NCBI GenBank assembly: GCA_025174535.1
Contig: JALBUN010000023.1
Coordinates: 2,170,001 to 2,234,000 of the forward strand
DNA: 64,000 bases
Reading direction: 5' to 3'
Source of the DNA: Cantharellus purpuraceus
Taxonomy: Eukaryota > Basidiomycota > Agaricomycetes > Cantharellales > Hydnaceae
Shown here: in pieces, positions 1 to 17,948 of the stretch
How the letters are laid out: every line of letters starts with the position of its first letter
Numbering within the stretch: position 1 is the first letter of the stretch
The notes under the pieces: generated by a model
The model's input: the letters and a program-made list of their open reading frames with translations, nothing else
Database searches by the model: none
What the model was told of the DNA's origin: nothing
Position numbers and translations under genes: made by a program

Positions 1-1352
1 TAAACCCACACGCAGGATAGAACCGTTGGAGAAACATATTCCGAATTAGAAGCCTTTGAAGACGATGATCCGACCCACTGTGTAGACAGGTGAAGCGCGC
101 ACGAACCAGCATGTGTTGTAAACAAGGATCGTCGTGATGGAATCCCACCAAATTGCATGAGGCTCCTTCCCACATGAATGCCAAAGAAGCAGATAATCGT
201 CCAAGAGAATTTCAAGATCGCATTGATCGCATTGCCGTGGTACCAAGCACAAAAGTGCCTGGCGGAACACTGGCGGAAGCTGTCGTGACAACTGAGGACG
301 TGATCGAGCAGATGGTGCTGGGATTGGGTTCTACGAGCGGTGATCTGCTCTATTGCTTCGATCTGATGCGGGGAGGAAGCTGGATTCTGGCGCCGCAGGG
401 TTGTCGTTACCCCAGAAAAGACGTGATGTCTGAAATACAAGGTTTTATATTTAATTCATTTTCCTGGTGAAAAAGACAAGTCATGGCCTCATCTTATCTC
501 GTGTAGCCAAGGCCTTGGCAGCTTTTTAGCAGCTCTCAAATACAGATGCCAGCCGCAGGCACCGGCGTGGGCGGGGGTCCACTCACCGTGGCTGTGCCAC
601 TGGGCGCTTGTCTCAATCACTCTTGTGATTGAACCTAAAACGTTTGACACCTTCTGCTTTCGCTTTCGTTCCTAAGTATTTACAGATCTCGGACCAAAGC
701 GTTTTCCCTCAAAGACTTGCCTCCCGCTCTGACTCTCCGTCAGTTCCCTTTCGGCTACGACTTATCTCGATCCTACCAACAAGCATTGATTGACCCAAGC
801 TAATGTCCTGAAAAGAACAGGCCGCCTGTGGGACCGCTGTAGCCGAAATGACGCCCCGTGTTGGACAGCACCGACCTTGAAAGGTAGCTGCATACGGTTG
901 TTTTTTTTTGGACCCGATCCTACCTGGCTTGCTTATGAAGTGCAAGCGTCAAAAACCCAGACAGGTGCGTGGCGTCGCCTGATTTTGCGCGCAGTTACCT
1001 TTTTGAATATTGAATTTTGACATCGGTGATTACGACTTATGCATGTGCACGGGGTGCTAGGTCCCTTTGAAAGTTGGCACCAATAGCGGAATGAACACGA
1101 GAGAAAGGTTTTCAGGATCATGAAAGATTGGGTCAGGCTTGTGTGATCCTGCATTCATTCCAACACTATATCAAGACATGCTCGCGTCACTCGTTGTTGT
1201 AACTATCCTCATCACCCCTCTCCCAACCCTGCCCACTTCCAGCAATTGGAATGTCGTTCGTATCCCTCGTCTATCCTGGAACGTCCTTCCTTCGCGACAT
1301 GCTTTCCGAGCTGTCATGGTCGCCCCGCTATAGGCACGTATCGCTCAGACAC
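1..1352. other. No supported gene; upstream region of the dioxygenase gene
   Basis: Short open frames occur on both strands (for example near 46-291 minus and 153-470 plus), but none resembles a known family and they overlap one another. A fragment of a gene that begins outside the window cannot be excluded. A pyrimidine-rich stretch at about 1180-1250 lies just before the dioxygenase and could be its promoter or 5' leader. Confidence 0.4.
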
Positions 1353-2799
1353 ATGAAGGACGACCCCCCCAAGCAACTCCAGGACTTTGGTATAGATCCA
1401 TCTACAGGCTTTTTACCGGATAAGCCCCCATTGGAGCGTCTCCCCGCAGACTTTGATCTGTGGGAGAATGCTCTCGCTTCTGCCCCAGACGCGTTGAGCC
1501 TTGGAGAAGATGAGTCTCCCGAAGCGATCGCCCGCCGAGACAGCAGCCGCCATTGGCGCTCACAATTACAAAATGTACCTCTATTTTATTTATTCTGTGC
1601 TTGCTATTCAACCTCTTCTTTCCAGGCTCCCATACTACCTACGGATGCATTGGATGACGATATACGTTGTCTCAGGCGTGCTCACCATGTCCTGGCGTTT
1701 CTTGTCCAGTTTTACATGCATTCTATTCCGCCATCTACACGGTTAGAGCGCTTGGTGGTACCGGCATCTCTTGCCGTCCCGCTTGTATCCATTTCCGACC
1801 TATTGGGCATTGCTCCTATCCTGACCTTCGCAGACACCGTGTTGTGGAACTGGGCTCTTGTGGATCCTAGTAAACCCTTTTCACCCGAGAACATACGATC
1901 CCAAACGTTGTTCACTCAAGGAATCGACGAGCATAACTTTTACGTTTGTTGTGCCAGCATCGAATCACGAGGTGTCGAGGCCCTCCGCATAATCAATGAT
2001 TACGATAACCTATCTTCTACCGACGGAACCGACGTTATTGATCACATTGCGGACTGTCTTCGCCGACTATCCACGGTAGTAGACGATTTGACCACTATAT
2101 TGAAATCTGTCCGAGCTACTTGCGATCCGCATGCCTTCTACTTTGATATCCGCCCCTGGTTCCGAGGGAGCGACGCTAACGGCCCAGATTCTCCCGGATG
2201 GATATACGAAGGCGTAAATCCTTCCCGGCACCTCGAACTTAGTGGTCCATCTGCAGGGCAATCTTCTACTATGTGAGTGTCAGCCTTAGACTGACATGTA
2301 TTGACCCTGACCCCTAATATTCTGAAGGCATGCCCTTGATGTTTTCCTTGATGTGGACCATCAGCTTTCCAAGACGCGTCTACCCTTACCTTCAGAGCAG
2401 AATCGCCGTGCAGACCATACGTTTATGATGCGAATGCGGAAGTACATGCCCGGCAAACATCAAGAGTTCCTCTTGTATCTAGCATCTGACCGACGGCCTA
2501 TTCGGGAGCTTGCGCGATGCACCCCCGCGCTTCGGCAACCTTACGACACTGTCGTACTTGCCCTGAAGCGCTTTCGCGACCAGCACATGCGCATCGCATG
2601 CCTATATGTGGTTTCAATGTCGCGTTCAGCTGAGGCTATGAATAGCGCTTGCCCTGTTGGAGCCATAATGGAGAGTTTGCAGCGCGAAGGCGCTACCCGG
2701 AAGCCCGTACGAGGAACTGGGGGAAATGAGCTCTCCTGTCTGCTGAAAGCTTCCCGTGATGCCACCTCTCGCACGGTGCTCCAAGGCAATATTAGCTAG
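1353..2799 (+). CDS. IDO: Indoleamine 2,3-dioxygenase
   Basis: Heme dioxygenase that opens the indole ring of tryptophan to give N-formylkynurenine, the first step of the kynurenine/NAD route; cytosolic. Three exons: 1353-1574, 1626-2272, 2328-2799, with introns of 51 and 55 nt. The 51-nt intron is a multiple of three, so the frame stays open through it, but removing it restores the family motif before LRRAHHVLAFLVQFYMHS. Other family marks are the GFLP start region, LDVFLDVDHQ across the second junction, MRKYMPGKHQEFL, and FRDQHMRIA, whose His is the expected proximal heme ligand. A GTGGN motif sits near the C-terminus. About 446 residues, normal for fungal IDOs. An in-frame ATG at 1251 would add 34 residues; I prefer 1353 because family similarity begins just after it. 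No pathway neighbour is nearby. Confidence 0.9.
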
Positions 2800-3101
2800 T
2801 TTCCTTTCATCCTACGCTAAGCGCTGACAATTCTGCTTTCATAATTTTATCGTCATGCTCTGTAACACGGTTTTCTTCTTGACTTCATCTAGTACCACCC
2901 GCCAACAGGCTATGTAGCTTATCGAGCAAAGTGTTTCTAATACACGTTTTGACAGTATCAAATTAGTTGCGTGGCTCAGGGGTGTATCGGACGTGAGGCC
3001 CGGTCGGACCTAGCCAGATCGTCAACACTCCAAGCTTCAATGCCATGCAAGTTCCCATATGATGACAGAAGCAACATAATTAATTATACATCTTTACAAA
3101 G
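2800..3101. other. Convergent 3' intergenic region
   Basis: About 300 bases between the stop codons of the dioxygenase (+) and RPA1 (-). AT-rich and without coding signal; it presumably holds both polyadenylation regions. Confidence 0.5.
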
Positions 3102-5394
3102 CTACAGGAAGGCGTCGAGCTTAGTGAGTACTTGCTGCGTGTCCACGGTAAACTCTAAAGGCGCTATTCGATTTATGCCGTAACGGATTCGAGTCGTATC
3201 CTAAAAATGCTATATGAAAAAGAAATACATAGCACGTCAAACGAGGCTCACATTGAAGGTGTCTTGTTTCGCCCTGCAAGCCACATTAAATGTCCGAGAA
3301 ATCACCTTTTTCACTGTTTTTTCATAGGCTTCTTTGTCTCGCTCCTAGCGGGACAGCTGTCAGCATATAGCAGCATGAAGAATAGCAACTAACCTCCATC
3401 TCTTTCAGGTCATTTGCAGACATGCCAAAAATCGCTAGTCCGACATCGTTGAACCCCTGCAGCCATAACTGACCGGTGTGATCAGCTGCACAGAAAGTGA
3501 CGAGGTACCTATCGAGACATGATTGTCAGACATCGGAAGAGGATATTGTACTATATGGACTAACCGATACTCGGGGCGTTCATAGGTGCGTTCGCATTTT
3601 TCACATTTCCAAGCGTCGGCTATCTCAGTTACTTTCTTGTTACAACCTTCCGAAGGACAAGCGGGATAAGACAGATTCTCGGTTTTGATAAGTGTGATAA
3701 TGACGCGCGTGGAGAAGTAGTCGGGTTTATCTTGTCCGAGATTCATGTCTTTTACTTCTTGAGTAGTCCGAAGTTCCGCAAGATTGATACCAGCGCCTTG
3801 ACCACTGCTACTGCTGAGGGCGCTGCTATATGACTGAAAGTTGACCTCTGAGCCAGCCGAATCAAACCTGAGATCAATTGTCATCAGTCAGAATTGTATG
3901 ACGTAAAATGCACATACCATCCTCTCAAAGCGTGCGCCTCTGTGATATCGGGGTTGATGGACATCGTGCTAGAACTGAACATAGAGAGTGACCTCCCTAA
4001 AAGTGTATTGATGTAACGATTGGACGCTAGTTGTTTCACAAATACACACCTCCAAAATCCCCCACTTTCACGCCTTTCACCGCTATCACAGGTTGGTCGA
4101 CGGCAGTGTATTTCTTCGCCTGCTCACCCCATAGAGTGAGGCGTACAGAGAAACCAGACCTGTCGACAAGAGTTAACTCTCGCTTGGGGATCTAGAAGAA
4201 AGAGTATGTGTTGAGTTTCGTCATACGCTGAAGTGTAGAAGGACATGCCGTCTTTTGCGTTGACTTGGACGTTATTTCCCCTAGCTCGTGAGCTTCTTTC
4301 ACCACTCCGATCACGTCTGAGCGGATTCGTGCATGAGATAAAACTAGATATCGTTTCAGGACCAGAACTTAACTTACCACAGATAGCATCCTTCGTCACT
4401 GCCTCCAGATCCTTCAATTCCACAAAGTTATACTTCACTACCGGGACATTGACATTATCCAAACACTATCAGATCAATACTATCAGAATAAGATCAGCGA
4501 TCGCAAGTGAACCAGCGCACCTCTTCGATTTCTGTGGTCCGCTCGAGACTAAGTTCGTACTGGTTCTGAAGATGACTGAACTTCTTCTTCGCCATGTTCA
4601 CTCGAGCACGAGATATGTAATATACTTTCCCTTCTTCAACGCGACCAAAGAGCTCGTCAACAACTTGATTGAATGCTGTTGCCTTAATTTCTCCGGTTTC
4701 GTCCAGAAGTGTCATGCTAAACAATTTGCCTTCTCCCTTTGCGTTTGACCAATATTTTATTTCAGACTTTTGGGTTACTCGCGCTTTAATGGTCCACTTA
4801 TTCTGATATGGACTCAGTCCTTCGATTGGAAATATTGGCGCGAGCCGCGAGCCGCCGACAGGTCCGCGTGAAGGTTGAAGAGGAGGCTGGGCTGGTTGGT
4901 GAGCCGCTGTGGATGTGGCTGGGCTGCGGGACGGAATGCTGTTGACTTTAGCTGTAGATTCGGCTGAAGAAGTGTCGAGGCCTTTAGGGTTTCCAAGTTT
5001 CTCGCTGGCCTCGCCGACAATTCGCACCCCAAGAACAATAATAAGGCTAAATCAAATACTCAGCTGCATCCAAAAGAAACAGTGACAAAGGGACCTACCG
5101 CTTATTTTGGACGATATTGGAAGTGTAGTTCTCCAAAATAGCCACGGAATGTTTCTTGATCGTCTGATTCTCCACCAGTTCATTCAGTTGTGTAGAGAGC
5201 ATTGCTTGCACAAAGTGGACTCCGTCGGATATGATAAGACGATATCGATCCGGATTCGATGAGTTTTGACTGGGAAGCTTCTTGATCGAGAGAAATTGAA
5301 TGGTGGGTTTCATATTCCATGCTTCTGCATCGTCCAGAGGCGCCTGTGTAATCTGTGCACATGCACCAGTGGAAAGGTGATAGTCAACATCCAT
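3102..5394 (-). CDS. RPA1: Replication protein A large subunit (RPA70)
   Basis: Largest subunit of the nuclear single-stranded-DNA-binding heterotrimer used in replication, recombination and repair. The N-terminal exon begins [15 protein letters not shown] and carries the protein-interaction OB fold. Next come a Ser/Pro-rich linker and DBD-A ([20 protein letters not shown], then [20 protein letters not shown]). The zinc-ribbon region of DBD-C has Cys pairs CPSEGC and CEKC. The C-terminus was rebuilt from three small exons: one ending DLKEME, one with [14 protein letters not shown], and a last one with [13 protein letters not shown] and LTKLDAFL before the stop at 3102-3104. Those exons are too short to show as long open frames. 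At least eight exons. The start at 5394 is chosen because an upstream in-frame Met (5448) precedes family similarity. Confidence 0.92.
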
Positions 5395-7003
5395 GATAGG
5401 TGAGATTGGACGCGACTTGCTGGTGGCAAAGAGACACGCGTATGTCACACACGCCTTGTCACCTTGTCACATCTGGCGTTGACCATCGCGACAGTTTGCT
5501 ACTGACTAGGTATGGTTCTTGGGTTTAATCCCTCTTGGAAGACAGCCCAATGGCACAAGCCTCTTCTCGTCAAGGAAATACAGCTTACTTATTGTTCATC
5601 CAGCTTCAAGTTCCACTCCTCGAGACCCTGGCTTATTTGTCTTTCTTACAGCGATACACTACTTCGAGTCTGCATTACTTGGACTTCAGTTGTGCTTCAA
5701 CTCGAGGTTATTAACGACACGAACCCGACCAACGCTTTCTAGGGTGTCCAACCACAACCACTGTATCAAATCGCTATTTCGATCGGGCGTGTGTCAGCAT
5801 GCTCCCTGTGCGCGTGTTCAAACGATCTCCAACTTGGGTATTGTCAACATTCCTACTCAAAGTTGATTCAGCATGTCTGCTGAAATTTTTTGTCTCAAGG
5901 TGACGCTACATGGTCCTTCGTCACGACCCTTTGGCGATGCCGTACGGACTCTGCTCCAGATCTGACCGGAGATTTATGGCTTGATCGCGGCACCATCTCA
6001 AGACCGCAGATACAGGTTGGTTCGCTGTCGCGCCCGAAATTGACTGCGATGCATTTGCCTCGTGCGCCCTTGACGTTCATTCTCATGGGACACGAGCGTC
6101 CTAAGTTATCGATCCTTCCGACCCTTGATGAGCGTTTTGGCAATTCAATAATTCACTCAAGAACTATTATGGACCACATCCTGGAGTGACTGTGCCCTTG
6201 ACAGTCAGTTACGTGTTCATATCTCGCATGGGTGTCTGTTATCGATCCTTCCCACCCTTAATGAGTCATTAGTACATCACAGATTTTCGGCAAATTCACA
6301 GGGCAACCCCCAAGTGGGGATGCTATTGGACAATCTATTTTGTGGATAATCTACAAGCAATTTCATGATCCAATTGCCTCTCAGCACCAGGCACGAAGCT
6401 CAGGAAGTACTTACGCCCGCCCATTGATCTGGCACGCAGTTGGCATACATTTGACCTAAAAACAATTAATCGGGTGTCTTCCATCCCCGACAGTTGCAGT
6501 GTGATTTTTACCCGATATATTGCAGCGCGAATCCATTGCATTCGACGGCGTGAGTTAGACCCGACCAAATCGCTTAAGTGTGTAGCCTTTTGGATCCGAT
6601 CGGACCCGGAGAACCAACGTTTCAATAGGAAAACTTCTAGGTCATAGGCATTATGCACTCAGTAAACTAGGGCCAAGAATAACTTCAATGTATGATGCAC
6701 GAATAAAGGCTCTGTTACAGGGACCTGGTCATGGAGCATCATAATCTATCATCCCAAGATTCGCTCCCAAGCAAAATCTGGCTGGACAGATAGAATGGCG
6801 CTAAATGTTGAAAATGTTGAAAATTGGAAACTAATAACATCCAAGCAACAATAGAGCATGACATCAGGAAAAAAGGGGTACAGAAAGCTATATGACGGAT
6901 AAAGAACAAGACAGCGTAAAAACAAAAACCAACACAAGGAGCATTGAATGTTCGTCAGATCGCAGTTCATGATAGTAACTTGTCGGAGGCCGCGGCAAAC
7001 CGA
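5395..7003. other. 1.6-kb region without a supported gene
   Basis: It holds the RPA1 promoter and several short open frames with no recognisable product. An imperfect 27-bp direct repeat lies at 6106-6132 and 6239-6265. The right-hand part (6660-6950) is AT-rich and is probably the 3' region of the next minus-strand gene. Confidence 0.4.
6106..6265. repeat. Imperfect direct repeat (27 bp, two copies)
   Basis: The copies at 6106-6132 and 6239-6265 differ at two positions and are separated by about 106 bp. Both lie in DNA without a supported gene. Possibly decayed duplication; no function assigned. Confidence 0.6.
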
Positions 7004-8372
7004 TTACCATTTGCCGCCAAACCATCGAGTAGGTCGCCTGGTTTGCCTGGGTCTCCTAAGGACTGTTACGGTACGGTCTCCTGTGCCTTCTACATCATCG
7101 AATCCCTCTTCAACTATCTCCTCCACTTCCTCCGAGATGACCTCAGAAGTCGGGAGTGAGATATCTTCTTTCATAACTTCGACAGCAGTTGTAGGACGTC
7201 CACCGGATGCAAATTGACCTTTACGAATGTGGTCCTCTGGAGCGGGTCGCGCAGCAACTAGGGTGTGGGCCACCGGAGGAAGGGTAACAGTCTCTGTTTC
7301 AGTGAGAACTTCGATTTTAGTCATTGGGGGAGGAGTGTGGGTGACAGTCTTCGTCTTCGTTTCGGTGACAGAAATTAATGGTGGAAGCTCCTGTGTAATA
7401 AGACTGTCAGTCAGCATGGGAGAATCATAAAAAAAGCCCATCCCCCAAGCCCGGACGAAGAGAAAGGATGTTTGGACAACTGGGGGGAAGGCATGGGGGT
7501 GGGTGGAATGGTGGAAAGGTACGAACTATACATGGAGGAATACAAGATAAGAGAAAACGGCGAAGTATGTACTAGAGTTTGCGTCCATGCTAATCCTTTT
7601 GAACTCTTCGTCTCAGAACTCGGAGGTTTGGGCACGCGAGATTGGCGGTACCTTTGGCTTCCGCCTTGCGGATTCGTAAATGACCTCCTCTTCTACTGTG
7701 TGACCTGGCTCATTTCCTAAGGAACTGTTCTCGGAAGAGTTATTCTGGAAACGTGGAAATAGGTAAATGTTTAACGGACATGAGCTGTTCCATGATCCAG
7801 GTTTCACGACGAGAAGCATCGGTCTCTCGACGGCCAATGTTCTCTTCCCGCCTGCCGACGTCCTTTTCGCGTTCGGAAATTCTGGCTTCACGCTCAAGAA
7901 GATCCTCAACACGAACACCGGCATCTTTCCACCAACTGGGAGGGCCTAAAGCTTCAACTTCCTTGACCACTTCCTTGATGACGGTCTGGATGGGAGGCTC
8001 CACGAAAATCTGTGGAGATGTAGGAGGAGCAGACGATTGAGAAGGAATAGGGGGACAAGACACTGGTGCTACGCCACCCGGGGCTCCTGCCAGTATTTCT
8101 GCCTCCCTGCGAGCAACCTCGGCTTCACGTACAGCAACGGCGTGCTCACGAGCTACCAGAGCCTGTGAGCGTTTAGGACTCAGGTAGCCCCAAACACCAG
8201 ACGCTGCACCATCTGGGTTAGCGATTGTTTGTGAGGATGGCATGGAGAGCATGACGGCTAAAACAGCCAGGATGAGAGAAAGAACCAAAAGCAACGTCGT
8301 GGACGAGATCGTTCGGTGGTGGTGATGCGTAGATCGCTCACGTTCACGGTGCGAGGAGGATGGTTGTGCCAT
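7004..8372 (-). CDS. Single-pass membrane protein with charged coiled coil, unknown function
   Basis: Not recognised. The start at 8372 gives MAQPSSSHRERERSTHHHH, then a hydrophobic segment rich in Leu, Val and Ala (about residues 25-47) that should span a membrane. A strongly charged region follows with repeated VAREHAVAVREAEVARREAE and later ISEREKDVGRREENIGRRE, typical of a coiled coil. A Pro/Ser-rich linker separates the two helices. Downstream exons contain EEEVIYESARRKPKVPPI and a Thr/Glu-rich stretch (SVTETKTKTVTHTPPP), and the protein ends RWFGGKW before a TAA at 7004-7006. Exons are on the same strand, but the borders at about 7613-7750 and 7400-7450 are not resolved. Likely topology is a short cytosolic N-terminus, one TM helix and a long soluble rod. 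Confidence 0.6.
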
Positions 8373-9820
8373 GCTAACCAACGAGGGGGTGGTGGTTCTG
8401 GTAGTGGTAGTAGCTGAGGACGACGTGTTGAAGCGTGCTATACGGATGGGTCGTGAATCAGATATGATGGGTCGTAAAGCCTTTCAGCAACTTCTAGAGA
8501 ACATATTCTTCAGTGCAAGTACACGACCTGCTTCAAACAATAAGCTTACAAGAAGAGAGCAGAACAAAGGGACGCAAGAAGGTTTGGAACAATTGCGAAC
8601 GCGTGTTTTGCGTTCGAACCAAATTTCAATCTCCGCCGAGTCTCACGGCGGCCACCTTGCCAAGGATGCATACCATAAGCACACAAGGACTTGAAGCCTT
8701 TTTTCTAATTCCTAACATCTATTGTAAGTTGGTAGCGCGGTTTCCACATGAATCGCTGCGTGCGCACTCTTTGAGAATCGTAGCAGCTAAACCACGGGTA
8801 ATACTTGCCTACTATCTGTCTTATATATCCATGTTTGCCGGCATTATTCACCGAAGCCCTACAAGTCGAATATGACGTTATTCTAATGAGTTGGGTCGCA
8901 TGAGCCAACACCGAATACCATCCAACAGCCACTAAGCAGCATCACGGGCATTTTGCATGTCTGGCTGTGCTTCAAAATGGTTCACAACTCTCATCAGCCA
9001 TAGTAAGATATTTACTGCTGCACCAAACAAATATTCTTACATTTACACCTCGTGTACAGCTTCGGATGTCCCAGATCATCTAGCTCTTGGAATATATGAC
9101 AGGTTGTCAGGCTCGGAAGCCTTTCATTCCACTGGTATAGGTAGGATCTGACGGCATAACTAACCTTGTAGCTATTCACCTCCCGCGTGCTCGATTGTCT
9201 CAATGGACGAATCGATGAAGCAACTCCACCTGGTGGCTCATGCACATGACCATCAACGCGGATCATGCGGGTTTGACTAGGAAGAGCATTGCTATATCTG
9301 CGTTTCTACGACTGGACGCTGTACCACATGGACATCATTCGTGACCAAATGGTGCAATAGGACAACGAATGCCCAAATCCATCTATGATAGTCCACGTTC
9401 TCCAGTCAAGACCAATATGAGTTCTTGTGATTGCCAACCAAGGTTATCAGCCATCCCGGTCAGAAGCACCACTCCGATGAGTGTGATTGCATGACAACTG
9501 CGTTCCACCTTAATCATGAAACAGATGGCATATATCCGGTCAAATTACTCTCACACATCTTGCGTCTTATCAGGAACCCAAGCAAGCTGGATGTATCATC
9601 ATGTGAAGAGGATGAAGCCCTGTAACTCGACATCGGTACGACCAATCCGAATGACGAAGCATATGGAGGACCCTGGGGACAATGTTTGGCGTCCGATTTT
9701 AAGGAATGTTTCGACAATGGTGATGCAAACTCAGACGACGGTTGGCGTGCCCGACAAGGCCGCGGAATTCACAGTTCCTTGGTTGTGACTGTGACCTGTG
9801 ACATCGCGTTCGCCTCGCCA
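8373..9820. other. 1.4-kb intergenic region
   Basis: Divergent region between a minus-strand membrane-protein gene and the plus-strand NUR1 gene. No open frame has family similarity, and no tRNA or repeat was seen. It should contain both promoters. Confidence 0.45.
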
Positions 9821-11228
9821 ATGCCTCCTACTCCTTTAACAACATCGCGGAACCGTCCACGCGTGTCTGGTTCGCCGCTTGCCTCATCATTACCCTTTGA
9901 TTGGGATGCAGCAATACACCGTCGGCCCCCTCCATACGCCACTCCCGCCTCACAGCGTAAACTTCGCAAACGCTCCAGCGTCGGCGTCGGAACCCCTGCA
10001 CAAGGCACACCCTTGTCGCAGAGTGGCAAGTCAACTACAAAAAGGGTCTTCAGGAAAGTACCAGTCACGGAGCGGTAGGTAATTCTGGCGCGTTTGGCTT
10101 ATAATGCGGTGGCCTCATACATCACGTCCCCGTTGTGGCTTCCAGGGTCTCCAATTGGGCATCCCAAGTAATCTATGATATACAGGATTTCCCACGAAAC
10201 AATATGCCCGATCTGGGTACTATCGCACGCGTTTTTGGCGTCTTCCTCCATTCTACACATCTAGTCGTACGGTATACCAGGCTAAGGCATCTCAAGGACG
10301 AGGACATTGGCTGGGAAGACATGTTGGGAGAGATCGACATGCCGGGTGCACCGAGTGCTGGCTCTTGGGTTGACTGGGTGCGCCAAATGACATCATTCGC
10401 TCGTGGTATAGCGTTCACCATTCAGCGTCCAGACCACTCCAGCGGCAATGCTCCTTGTCCTAATTTCCATATTGAACGCTGTGTATCTCTTCACGCGTAT
10501 CCGATATTATCATCTTTTCCATAAGCCGGACCCGGTGTCATCGCCGAGTGCCGAATTCGTAGACCGTGATGATTTGGATCGTGCAGGACTTCCGGAGCCA
10601 CCACCTGTCATATCTCGCATGTTTGCTCACTTTGGGCACCTGTTCTGGATCACATGGTTTGTCATTGCACACTAGGGCTGCGTGGGATAGATTGACGCTT
10701 GCTGCAGGACCTTCTTCTTTGGAACTTGGCCGCCAAGACCAGGCATCAAGCCATCGAGGAAGGTACAGAGGCTTAGTGTTTGGGCTCCGGAAGACGGCGA
10801 GACGGCGCTTTTCATGTACGTCATATGTGATACAGGAACGCTCGTGCCCTGATGACATGATGCAGCATGTATTCACCGTTGCATGCGTTCCTTTGGCAGG
10901 CGGTTACCCCTGGCAATTGGATAATGACAATGTTTCTGCTAGGCCTGACAAGTGCACAGGTATAACCATTGTTTTAAACCCTGTTTCATTATTAAACATT
11001 TGCTAGTTGTTTGTTTTGATCCAATGGTTCCACCGCTTACTCAAGGACAAAGAACTCCTTGCTGGGGAAGTCATGCACGAGTATGACGAAAAGGTAAGAA
11101 TTTTGGTTTTGAAGCATACAAGTTAAGAATATATACGTAAACAGTTTGTGTTCCCAAACATCATGCGCGTTCGGCGAGACGTAGGTGTTATGACACATGA
11201 AGCAGAAATTGTTTCCTTTCCTCGGTAG
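9821..11228 (+). CDS. NUR1: Nur1/Mug154-type nuclear rim protein (DUF2418)
   Basis: Inner-nuclear-membrane protein; in yeasts Nur1 partners with Lem2/Heh1 in rDNA and heterochromatin tethering. Seven exons fit in frame: 9821-10074, 10146-10405, 10443-10656, 10708-10815, 10866-10959, 11007-11093, 11145-11228, giving 366 residues. Family marks are SNWASQVIYDIQDFPRNN, a TM segment MLLVLISILNAVYLFTRIR, HFGHLFWITW, KVQRLSVWAP, then MYSPLHAFLWQAVTPGNW and a further TM. The C-terminal signature is EYDEKFVFPNIM with RRDVGVMTHEAE. The Ser/Pro/Arg-rich N-terminus (MPPTPLTTSRNRPRVSG) is typical. The third intron (10406-10442) is only 37 nt but is required to join FAR to the TM helix. Convergent with FBP1, 141 bp apart. 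Confidence 0.85.
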
Positions 11229-11369
11229 TTTGTACCGATCGTGTAAAACTCCCATGGCAATCGGCTCGGTATAGACTCAAATGTCCTTTCCACATGGGAA
11301 TTATGTCACTGTAGGTTTCTGTGCTACAGCCCCTCATCGCGTACACGTATATGCCCAATACATACTGCA

Positions 11370-12714
11370 TCATAGCGCCTTGTCTGCATCCTGATAGAAC
11401 CGAATCACATCCTGCACGTCCTCCTTGCTGCCCAGGAATATTGATGTTCGTTCATGAATATCGGTGGGTACGATATCAAGAATGCGTCCTCGACCTGTGC
11501 TTGCGACTCCACCCGCCTGACCAATCGAGTCAGCCTACGCTTACCTTTTCGTCTCAAAACCCACCTGTTCAGTCAAGAAGGCCATGGGAAAGGCCTCGTA
11601 CAACAGCCTGAGCTTTCCCTTCTTGCTCTTCTTGTCATCTGGGTACCCAAAAATACCACCGTACAAAAGCGTCCGATGTACATCCGCCACCATGCTACCA
11701 ATGTATCGCGCCGAATACGGTGCCTTGCCACCCGAAGGAAACTTGATCGATTCGAGATAGCGAAGGACGGGTGGGTGAAAGTAGGTAGAATTACCTTCGT
11801 TGAAAGAGTAAATCTTCCCGCGTGGCGGGATCTTGATCTGCAGGCCGTGTGTGAGCTGATGAGTTTTGACACAACATCCATAGGAAGAATGCGAACATCT
11901 GGATGGGTGAGAATGAATTCTCCTAGTGCATTATCGAGGGTGTATCCGTTCACTCCTTGACCGGTTGTGAGAACAAGATTGGCAGAGGAACCGTACCTAC
12001 GTTACGTTAGCGCTGACGAGCCACAGATAAATGGTGCGCACATGGTATAGCCGGCAGCAACCATGTCAGTCCCTGGTCTAAGCACATCTTGTAGAGTCCC
12101 TGTGGAGCCCTCTTGCTGCGTGCAAGCGAGCGATCAGAGAGGTCAACTCTAGCAAGGTATCAAGAGACGTACCACTCTATAGATTCCAAAGATGGTGCCA
12201 ATGTTAACACCGGCATCGATGTTGCTGCTACCATCGAGCGGATCGAAAACAACGCAGTATTTTCCTTTCAGTCTATCTTCAACAATAATAGCATCCTCTA
12301 GCTCTTCCGAGACAAGCACGGCAGTCTTTCCAGATGCACGAAGGGCATTGACCATGATATCGTTAGAAAGCACGTCGAGCTTCTTCTGCTCATCCCCAGT
12401 AGCATTCGTTTCACCAGCCAGGCCAACGCTGCCGCGCATATAAGATACACCAGAGGATCGTGCTGACGAACACGCACAGGTTTATCAAGCGGGCCTTTCG
12501 GACATTGGTCGCTATGAACTTGGAAGTGACCTGGATGGCATTAAGCAACAAAGTGAGGTCTCCTGCGACTGCTGGTCCAAGACGGAACTGTTCTGCAAGA
12601 ACTTGTCTACGGTAAAGGGGCAAAAAAGTGAGAAAAGGGACAATTTGGGAGACGGAAAGAGATATACCGGGTGAGGGTGATTAGGTCGGTGTTTGGCTGT
12701 TCTTCCCCAGACAT
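11370..12714 (-). CDS. FBP1: Fructose-1,6-bisphosphatase
   Basis: Gluconeogenic enzyme that hydrolyses fructose 1,6-bisphosphate to fructose 6-phosphate; cytosolic and Mg-dependent. The family's metal-site motif is plain in [19 protein letters not shown], followed by [10 protein letters not shown], and [13 protein letters not shown] precedes it. A downstream exon has [20 protein letters not shown]. The C-terminal exon reads [20 protein letters not shown], then [18 protein letters not shown] and a TGA at 11370-11372. The start at 12714 gives [16 protein letters not shown], followed by the first intron. Five or more exons. The upstream gene on the same strand is a zinc-finger regulator whose stop lies 175 bp away, so the FBP1 promoter is short. 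Confidence 0.93.
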
Positions 12715-12889
12715 GGTGCTGAGAATCAGAGGCAAAGCTAAGCTCTTCTTAAGTGTATCCCGGATGCATCCGGAGTAGTCACAACGCACGTGATTTTCCG
12801 TGCAAGCGTGACGCGAAACGTCACACTACGCGGATGGTGCCGGGTGCATATAGGTGCGCCGTGATTTACAGCCGTATAATGTATACAAG

Positions 12890-17948
<5,059 letters not shown>

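Noticed and set aside
1..470. Possible partial genes at the window start
   Set aside because: Open frames on both strands overlap, with no recognisable motif and no splice-supported extension.
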